The notes under the pieces were generated by a model. The model ran no database searches. It worked only from the letters and a program-made list of their open reading frames with translations, and was not told where the DNA came from. 64,000 bases of DNA from an uncultured Pseudokineococcus sp. (lineage in GTDB: Bacteria; Actinomycetota; Actinomycetes; Actinomycetales; Quadrisphaeraceae): positions 310,001 through 374,000 of the forward strand of contig NZ_CANMAA010000003.1 in NCBI RefSeq assembly GCF_947495735.1, written 5' to 3'. This document shows, piece after piece, positions 58,938 to 64,000 of this stretch. Made by a program: the position numbers and the translations under genes. Within the stretch, counting starts at the first letter, position 1. Every line of letters begins with the position of its first letter.

Positions 58938-60509
58938 ATGACCGACCGCAGCCGCTCGGCCCCGACCCGCCGCCACCTGCTGCTCGCCGGAGGCGCGGCC
59001 GCCGCCGCAGCCGCCCTCTCCCCGCCGGCCCCCGCCGCCGCCCGGGGGCGAGCGCTCCCGCCGCTCGACGGCGCCCGCCTGCACCGCTGGGCGCGCGACA
59101 CGTGGATCTCGCTCGTGGCGATGACGGACCCGTCCACGGGCCTGCCCGCGGACAACATCCCGGCGTCGCTGTCGGCGGACGCACGCAGCCGCTACACGTC
59201 ACCGACCAACGTCGGCGGCTACCTGTGGTCCGCCGTGGCGGCCCGCCAGCTCGGCGTCATCAGCCCTCGCGAGTGCGAGGCGCGGGTCCGGCGGACGCTC
59301 ACGACGCTCCTCGACGTGGACCACCACGTCCCGAGCGGCATGTACTACAACTGGTACGACGAGACCGACGGTTCCGTCGTCACCACCTGGCCCGGCTCCG
59401 GCGACCCCGTCGTGCCCTTCCTCTCCAGCGTCGACAACGGCTGGCTGGGCGCGGCCCTGCAGGTCGTCCGGACGGCGGTGCCCGGCGCCCGGGACCTCGC
59501 GGAGCCCCTGTGGGAGCGGATGCGCTGGGACGCCTTCTACGACGCGGACGCCTCCCGCCCCGGCGGCCTTCTCCACGGCGGCTTCTACGACTCCCCGCCC
59601 CCGGAGGGGGCCGCGGTCAGCCTCGGCGACCACCTGGGGACGGGGGACGCCGTCTGGCTCACCGACCACCACTACGACACGCACGTCTCCGAGGCGCGGA
59701 TCGCCGGCTACCTCGGGCTGGTCCGGGGCCAGGTCCCGCCGAGCTGGTACTTCGCGACCTGGCGGACCTTCCCGGCGGGCTGCGACTGGTCGTGGCAGCA
59801 GACCCGACCTCTGGGGCGCACCCGCGTGCACGAGGGCGTCGAGGTCTTCGAGGGCGCCTACCCCTACCGGGGGGCGCGCGTCGTGCCGGGCTGGGGCGGC
59901 TCGATGTTCGAGGAGCTCATGCCCGACCTCCTCGTCCCGGAGGCGCGGTGGGGTCGTCGGTCCTGGGGCGTCAACCACCCCGCCCACGTGCGGGCGCAGC
60001 GCGAGCACGGGCTCGAGGAGGCGGGGTACGGCTACTGGGGCTTCTCGCCCTCGAGCGACCCGTTCGGCGACTACCGCGAGTACGGCGTGGACGCCCTGGG
60101 CCTCAACCCCGCGGGGTACCTGTCGGACCGCGAGAGCACGAACTACGACCCGGGATTCGAAGGCTGCCGCGAGGCGACCGCGCCCTCGCCGACGTACGGC
60201 GACGGCGTCGTGACGCCGCACGCGTCCTTCCTGGCCATGGCCTACGAGCCCCGGGAGGCGCAGGCCAACCTCGTCGGCCTGGAGGAGGAGCTGGGCGCCT
60301 ACGGCGACGGCGGGTTCCTCGACGCCGTGGCGGTCCGCTCGGGCGCGCTGGCGCGGCGGCATCTCTCGCTGGACCAGGCCATGTGCCTCGGGGCGCTGGG
60401 CAACGTGCTCGGCGATGACGTCCTGCGCCGCGCGTTCGCCACCACGGGCGTCCAGCGCGCCCTGAGGCCGCTCATGTCCCAGGAGGTGTTCGGGGCGCGG
60501 CTCGCATGA
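58938..60509 (+). CDS. Tat-exported glycoamylase-like (PF10091) hydrolase, putative beta-1,2-glucanase
   Basis: A 523-residue exported protein. The Tat signal has TRRHLLLAGGAAAAAAALS and an Ala-x-Ala type cleavage region near residue 35. The mature part is a helical (alpha/alpha)6-type glycoamylase-like domain: GGYLWSAVAARQLG, SGMYYNWYDETDG, SSVDNGWLGAALQVV, GWGGSMFEELMPDLLV, YGYWGFSPSSDP and DGVVTPHASFLAMAYEP. Family members with this fold include GH144 endo-beta-1,2-glucanases. Given GH94, GH1 and transporter neighbours, I infer cleavage of beta-1,2-glucan outside the cell; the exact GH family is not certain. ATG 58938 has GGAGG 5 nt upstream. Confidence 0.72.
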   Translation: MTDRSRSAPTRRHLLLAGGAAAAAAALSPPAPAAARGRALPPLDGARLHRWARDTWISLVAMTDPSTGLPADNIPASLSADARSRYTSPTNVGGYLWSAVAARQLGVISPRECEARVRRTLTTLLDVDHHVPSGMYYNWYDETDGSVVTTWPGSGDPVVPFLSSVDNGWLGAALQVVRTAVPGARDLAEPLWERMRWDAFYDADASRPGGLLHGGFYDSPPPEGAAVSLGDHLGTGDAVWLTDHHYDTHVSEARIAGYLGLVRGQVPPSWYFATWRTFPAGCDWSWQQTRPLGRTRVHEGVEVFEGAYPYRGARVVPGWGGSMFEELMPDLLVPEARWGRRSWGVNHPAHVRAQREHGLEEAGYGYWGFSPSSDPFGDYREYGVDALGLNPAGYLSDRESTNYDPGFEGCREATAPSPTYGDGVVTPHASFLAMAYEPREAQANLVGLEEELGAYGDGGFLDAVAVRSGALARRHLSLDQAMCLGALGNVLGDDVLRRAFATTGVQRALRPLMSQEVFGARLA

Positions 60510-60562
60510 GCGCCCGTCGCTCGCGGAGGCCGACCGGCGGGGGCAGGAGGTGGGGACGGGGA

Positions 60563-60581
60563 GCCCGGCGCCTCACCGGGC
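60563..60581. terminator. Short hairpin between convergent genes
   Basis: A six-pair stem GCCCGG/CCGGGC with a 7-nt loop that covers the stop codon of the small gene at 60573. Weak evidence. Confidence 0.35.
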
Positions 60582-60797
60582 CCCGGGCGTCTCGCCGTCC
60601 TGGCCCCGGCGGCGCGTGGTGACGGAGAAGCTCGTCGCGCCGGTGGTCTCCGCGCGACCGCGGGCCTCGTCGTAGTCCTCGTCCTGGGTGCCGGCGCGGT
60701 CGGTGGACAGGTCCTGGCCGACGTGCTGGGTGATGTCGGGCGCGTCCTCGTCGACGGGCCGGGCGCCGGGGTCGGGCGTCTTCTCGGGCTCGCTCAT
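60573..60797 (-). CDS. Small hydrophilic protein of unknown function
   Basis: A 74-residue, strongly charged protein (many Asp, Glu, Arg, Thr) with no membrane segment or Cys. It reads like a disordered stress-type protein (DEDAPDITQHVGQDLSTDRAGTQDEDYDEARGRAE). I recognise no family. ATG 60797 has AGGAGA 6 nt upstream and the codon usage fits the genome, which supports a real gene. It stands alone between the exported hydrolase gene and ogt. Confidence 0.6.
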   Translation of the reverse strand: MSEPEKTPDPGARPVDEDAPDITQHVGQDLSTDRAGTQDEDYDEARGRAETTGATSFSVTTRRRGQDGETPGAR

Positions 60798-60963
60798 GCC
60801 AGGTCTCCTGCGGTGGGCTCGGGCTACCTCGGACGACCGCCTCGCCAGCGCGACCAGCGGCGTCCTCCCACGCTAGGCAGCCGGGCGCCGGGGCGCCGCT
60901 CGAGGCGGCCGGGGCGACCGAGGGAGCGGGCGACGGCGGGCCGGCCCCCTGAGGGAGGGGCGC

Positions 60964-61605
60964 TCAGCCGGCCCCCTCCAGCGCGAGCAGCCGGCGCTTG
61001 GCGTCCAGGCCCCCGGCGTAGCCGGTGAGCGCCCCGCTGCCCGCGACGACGCGGTGGCACGGCAGGACGACGCAGACCGGGTTGGCGCCCAGCGCGGCGC
61101 CGACGGCCCGCGACGCGCCGGCGCGGCCGAGGTCGCGGGCCAGCGCCCCGTAGGTCGTCCGCGCGCCGTAGCCGACGCCGGCCAGCTGCTCGAGGACGGC
61201 GCGCTGGAAGGGCGTCGCGAGCGCCAGGTCGACGGCGACGTCGAAGGTCCGCCGCTCCCCCGCGAGGTACTCCTCCAGCTGCGCCGCGACGGGCGCCGTG
61301 CGCCCCGGCGCCTCGACGACGCGAGGCGAGACCTTCTGCGCCAGACGGCGCAGCAGCCGCTCGACCGCCGCGTCGTCGGGCGCGAAGGCCGACGCCACGA
61401 GCGCCCCGCCCGGGCCGTCGGCGAGGAGCACCCGCCCGATCGCCGTCTCCTGCACCGAGAAACCTACGTCGGCCCCGGCGTCGGCGGAGGTGGGCAGCGC
61501 AGGACGGCGCAGCCCCTGCCCCGCCGCGGCGCGCAGGCGCGCCGCGGCCGCCTCGTCCCCTCCCGCCGCCCCGCTCGCGGTCGTCGTCTCAGCTGCGTCG
61601 TCCAC
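60964..61605 (-). CDS. ogt: Methylated-DNA--protein-cysteine methyltransferase
   Basis: A 213-residue suicide repair protein that removes O6-alkyl groups from guanine. The acceptor motif is VCVVLPCHRVVAGSGALTGYAGGLDAKRRLLALE, with Cys in PCHRV, and the helix-turn-helix segment TPFQRAVLEQLAGVGYGARTTYGALARDLG precedes it. The N-terminal ~45 residues are an Ala-rich extension. GTG 61605 has GGAGGGG 7 nt upstream and lies inside the 3' end of the ECF sigma gene (17-nt overlap), so the two are coupled. Confidence 0.93.
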   Translation of the reverse strand: MDDAAETTTASGAAGGDEAAAARLRAAAGQGLRRPALPTSADAGADVGFSVQETAIGRVLLADGPGGALVASAFAPDDAAVERLLRRLAQKVSPRVVEAPGRTAPVAAQLEEYLAGERRTFDVAVDLALATPFQRAVLEQLAGVGYGARTTYGALARDLGRAGASRAVGAALGANPVCVVLPCHRVVAGSGALTGYAGGLDAKRRLLALEGAG

Positions 61606-62155
61606 GTCCGGTCCCCTCCTGCTGCTCGTCCCGTCCACCCGCGTCCCCCGCGCCCTCCGGAGCCGCCTCATGCACCGCCAGTTCCCGGCGCAGCGCCGCC
61701 AGCGCGTCGCTGACCAGGCGCCGGGTGGCCCCGGGCGTCGTGCCCAGCGCACTGGCGACGGTCGCGTGGTCGGCGTCCGCGACGTACCGCAGCGCCAGCG
61801 CCGTGCGCTGGCGCTCCGGCAGGGCCCGGACCGCGGCCCACAGCGCGGGGTCCGCGCCGGCCAGCTCGCCGTCCGCCGGGTCCGCCCCCTCCAGGGGCGC
61901 CTCCGGCACCTCCTCGACCGGCACGGGACGGCGGGCGCGGGCGCGGTGCACGTCGGTCGCGCACCGGCTCGTCACCACCAGCAGCCAGGCCCGCGGGTCG
62001 CGCAGCCCTCCTGCCGGCGGGTAGGCGGCCAGCGCCTGTGCCCACGCCTGCTGGGCGACGTCGTCCCCGTCGAGGGGGCCGGCCAGGGCGCGCGCCAGCC
62101 GGGCGACGTCGCGCCAGTGCTCCTCGACGAGGAGGGCGAAGGGGGGTGCGCTCAC
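61589..62155 (-). CDS. ECF-type RNA polymerase sigma factor
   Basis: A 188-residue sigma factor. Region 2 spans about residues 8-75 (GDDVAQQAWAQALAAYPPAGGLRDPRAWLLVVTSR) and region 4 lies in LPERQRTALALRYVADADHATVASALGTTPGATRRLVSDALAALRREL. A ~20-residue Asp/Gly/Arg tail follows. No anti-sigma gene is directly linked; an RsbW-like gene is divergent at 62341. It overlaps ogt by 17 nt, suggesting that sigma factor and alkyl repair are made together. GTG 62155 lacks a good ribosome site, so the start is tentative. Confidence 0.87.
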   Translation of the reverse strand: MSAPPFALLVEEHWRDVARLARALAGPLDGDDVAQQAWAQALAAYPPAGGLRDPRAWLLVVTSRCATDVHRARARRPVPVEEVPEAPLEGADPADGELAGADPALWAAVRALPERQRTALALRYVADADHATVASALGTTPGATRRLVSDALAALRRELAVHEAAPEGAGDAGGRDEQQEGTGRGRRS

Positions 62156-62340
62156 GAGGAGCAGACGCGCCGGGCGCGTCCGGTGTGAGGGCGACGTCGC
62201 GGAAGGCGGTCCGCGCGGGGGGTGGACCGCTGCGGCACCTGGGGTCCAGTCTGTGCCGCGGGGGGCGGGTGGAGCCCGTGTGCACCGAGGCCCCCGGCGG
62301 GGCGACGACGTCCCGAGCGCGCAGGAACACGTGAGGAGCG

Positions 62341-62808
62341 ATGCAGGTGTCCACGACCACGACCGCACCCGAGGTGCTCGACTCGCGCCAGCGCGGTGAC
62401 GCGCGGGCGGTGGCCGTCGCGCACCGCCCGGGTGCCGTGCCGGTGGCGCGCCGCACCATCACGGCCGACGTCTCCGACCGCGTCGACGCCGAGCTGGCCC
62501 ACGAGGTCAGCGTGGTCGCCAGCGAGCTCCTCGGCAACGCGCTGCGCCACGCGCGTCCCGACGAGTCGGGCCGGGTCCTGCTGCGCTGGCAGGTGCGCGG
62601 CGAGGTCGTCGACGTCGAGGTGACGGACGGGGGCTCCGCCCACGAGGTCCGCCCGCAGCGCCCCGCGCCGATGGCGACCTCCGGCCGCGGGCTGCGGATC
62701 GTGCGGGCGCTGGCCCACGAGTGGGGCGTCGTCGAGGACGACGAGGGCCGGCGCACCGTCTGGGCGGCCCTCGGCGGACCGACCCGGCGCCGTCGCCCCG
62801 TCGCCTGA
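62341..62808 (+). CDS. RsbW-like ATP-binding (anti-sigma kinase-type) protein
   Basis: A 155-residue HATPase_c protein with N-box VVASELLGNALRHARPD, G1 box VEVTDGGSAHEV and G2 box SGRGLRIVRALAHEWGV. Proteins of this size in actinobacteria are mostly stand-alone ATPases related to anti-sigma kinases; catalytic activity or target cannot be read here. ATG 62341 has GAGGAG just upstream. It is divergent from the ECF sigma factor gene with 185 nt between starts, so it might act on that or another sigma factor. Confidence 0.85.
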   Translation: MQVSTTTTAPEVLDSRQRGDARAVAVAHRPGAVPVARRTITADVSDRVDAELAHEVSVVASELLGNALRHARPDESGRVLLRWQVRGEVVDVEVTDGGSAHEVRPQRPAPMATSGRGLRIVRALAHEWGVVEDDEGRRTVWAALGGPTRRRRPVA

Positions 62809-62888
62809 GCAGCGCCTCGTCCGACCGCCTCTCGCCCGCGCCGGCGGCGGGCGGTCGGACGCCCGCCGGGCCGCTCCCCCGGTCTGCG

Positions 62889-62894
62889 TAGGGT
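62889..62894 (+). promoter_or_regulatory. -10 box TAGGGT of a leaderless transcript
   Basis: TAGGGT, 7 nt, then the ATG at 62902. Identical hexamer to that before the histidine kinase gene at 25752. Confidence 0.6.
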
Positions 62895-62901
62895 TCCCGG
62901 C

Positions 62902-63876
62902 ATGGCGAAGAGGTCCTCGGCACGACGTCCCGGCACGCAGAGCGGCGGCGCCGCGACGGCGGCCGAGGACGTCCCCGTCGTCGGCCCCCGCGAGCCCTGC
63001 CCGTGCGGGTCGGGCAAGCGCTACAAGCTGTGCCACGGCCGCGCCGCGCGGGCGGCGGCCACGGAGATCGTCCGTCGCCCCTTCCAGGGCCTGCCCGGCG
63101 AGGCCGACTGGGTCTGCCTGCGCGAGGTCGTGCCCGCCGCCACCGCGACGCTGCGCACCACGGCCGAGCACGGCGGCCTCGACGTCACCCTCGCCACGGT
63201 CCTGCCGCTCGCCTGGCCCGGTCTGCACCGCGCCGACGGCGAGCGCATGGTCGGTCTGCAGGCCGCCGGATCCAGCGGCGACCCGAGCCGCGACCTCGCG
63301 GCCGCGCTGCTCGCCGTCCTCGCCAGCGAGCCGGGCGCGCCGCTCGAGCAGCGCCCCGACGTCACGCCGGCGACACCGCGCCTGCAGGACGTGCTCGACG
63401 TGAGCCGTCCGCTCGACGTCCGCGTGCACGAGGGGTTCGACTACTGGGTGCCCGACGGCGCCGAGGCGGAGGGCGAGGTCGCCGAGTCCCTGCAGCGCGC
63501 GAGCGAGTCCGTCGTCCCGACCGAGCGCCTCAGCTCCGTCGAGGGCGCCTACTGGTGCCGCATCGGCGAGCGCACGCACCTGCGGTGGGCGATGACGCAC
63601 GACGAGGACCCCCTGCTCGACGCCCTGGCCCGCCTGCACGCCGCCGGCCGCGCCGGTCTGGGCGAGGGCACGAAGTACGTCGGCGCCTTCCGGGCCCAGG
63701 GCCTCGTCGTCCCCGTGTGGGACCTCGCGCCGGGCGCGGTGGCAGACGACGTCGAGGAGCCCGCCGCGGCGTTCCGCAGCGCCCTGGACGAGGTGCTCGC
63801 CTCGCCGCAGCCGCTCACCGCGGACGAGCGCCGCGCCCGCGCCGGCGTCGTCTCCCGCCAGCTGACGCTGCGCTGA
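62902..63876 (+). CDS. SEC-C motif protein of the DUF5926 type
   Basis: A 324-residue cytoplasmic protein. Near the N-terminus REPCPCGSGKRYKLCHG is a SEC-C zinc motif (C-x-C-x8-C-H) like that ending SecA, which often leads to wrong SecA annotation. The rest, without known catalytic motif, matches the actinobacterial DUF5926 plan (PFQGLPGEADWVCLREVVPAATATL, VHEGFDYWVPDG, EGAYWCRIGERTHLRWAMTHDE). Function is unknown. The start is leaderless (-10 at 62889). A repeat array begins 24 nt past its stop. Confidence 0.88.
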   Translation: MAKRSSARRPGTQSGGAATAAEDVPVVGPREPCPCGSGKRYKLCHGRAARAAATEIVRRPFQGLPGEADWVCLREVVPAATATLRTTAEHGGLDVTLATVLPLAWPGLHRADGERMVGLQAAGSSGDPSRDLAAALLAVLASEPGAPLEQRPDVTPATPRLQDVLDVSRPLDVRVHEGFDYWVPDGAEAEGEVAESLQRASESVVPTERLSSVEGAYWCRIGERTHLRWAMTHDEDPLLDALARLHAAGRAGLGEGTKYVGAFRAQGLVVPVWDLAPGAVADDVEEPAAAFRSALDEVLASPQPLTADERRARAGVVSRQLTLR

Positions 63877-63900
63877 CCGCGGCCCCGCCTCGCTCCCCCC

Positions 63901-64000
63901 GACGGCACCTCGTCGGCACATCGCCGTCACGACTGGCCCACTGATGGCACTTCGTCGGCACTTCGCCGTCGAGAGCCCCACCCCGACGGCACTTCGTCGG
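63901..64000. repeat. 42-nt-period repeat array (28-nt repeat, 14-nt spacer), cut by window end
   Basis: 28-nt units begin at 63901, 63943 and 63985 (the last truncated), differing at only a few positions, with unrelated 14-nt spacers at 63929-63942 and 63971-63984. Each unit has inverted ends GAYGGC/GCCGTC and two internal GGCACnTCG sub-repeats, so it can fold. It continues beyond the window. Confidence 0.85.

Noticed and set aside
62902-63876. SecA preprotein translocase
   Set aside because: Only the short SEC-C zinc motif is shared with SecA; there are no ATPase motor motifs.
63901-64000. CRISPR array
   Set aside because: The repeats are 28 nt but the spacers are only 14 nt, the repeats vary, and no cas gene is in the window.

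Overview
The window is chromosomal DNA from a very GC-rich, flagellated, chemotactic actinobacterium. The evidence is strong GC bias at third codon positions, frequent GTG starts, long chains of GTGA/ATGA stop-start overlaps, TAnnnT -10 boxes placed 6-7 nt before leaderless starts, GpgS and DUF5926 genes, and actinobacterial-style flagellar gene order. A motile member of the Kineosporiaceae or a neighbouring family would fit, but the sequence alone does not fix the genus. I see no rRNA, tRNA, CRISPR array, prophage or insertion sequence.

1-18.6 kb, flagellum. On the minus strand an operon flgB-flgC-fliE-fliF-fliG-fliH-fliI-fliJ-(lytic transglycosylase, cut by the window edge) builds the basal body, rotor and export ATPase. 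Upstream lie a FliT-like gene, fliS and fliD, then four tandem flagellin genes, each with its own promoter, leader hairpin and terminator, then the flagellar sigma factor fliA. Divergent on the plus strand are flgN and flgK-flgL-fliW. Ten copies of one promoter pattern (TCARG, 14-15 nt, GCCGATRG) precede flgB, fliD, all four flagellins, flgN, flgK, cheB and a cheY-cheX pair. These are very probably promoters for the FliA encoded here. Each flagellin leader also carries a short hairpin with the same hexaloop ACGGAC, a CsrA-type site, and fliW, whose product antagonises CsrA elsewhere, is in the window.

18.6-29 kb, housekeeping and membrane genes: MFS transporter (preceded by a possible leaderless leader peptide), methyltransferase, two CPBP-family membrane proteases, phosphoglucomutase-ribD, a NarL-type two-component system and a zinc alcohol dehydrogenase. 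The section ends in a perfect 22-bp bidirectional terminator.

29-38.6 kb, chemotaxis: cheA-cheW-(two unrecognised genes)-cheB-cheR-cheY-cheX and a second cheY-cheX pair. CheA has two CheW-like modules, and CheB and CheR carry long Pro/Ala-rich linkers or tails. No chemoreceptor gene is present.

38.7-45.6 kb, mixed genes: Fpg/Nei glycosylase, SDR, a lipoprotein with a subtilisin-inhibitor-like domain divergent from a rhodanese, a quinone reductase-like MDR, GpgS and an orphan AAA ATPase.

45.7-60.5 kb, glucan locus: a GH3 beta-glucosidase remnant (pseudogene), GH94 phosphorylase, GH1 beta-glucosidase, alpha/beta hydrolase, a Dpp-type ABC importer (fused double ATPase, two permeases, lipoprotein binding protein), a LacI regulator and a divergent Tat-exported glycoamylase-like (PF10091) hydrolase. 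Two near-identical LacI-type operators sit before the binding protein and the exported hydrolase. I infer a beta-1,2-glucan/sophorooligosaccharide utilisation system: external cleavage, import, then phosphorolysis and hydrolysis.

60.5-64 kb: a small hydrophilic protein, an ECF sigma factor overlapping an alkyltransferase gene (ogt), an RsbW-like ATPase and a SEC-C/DUF5926 protein. The window ends inside a 42-nt-period repeat array.
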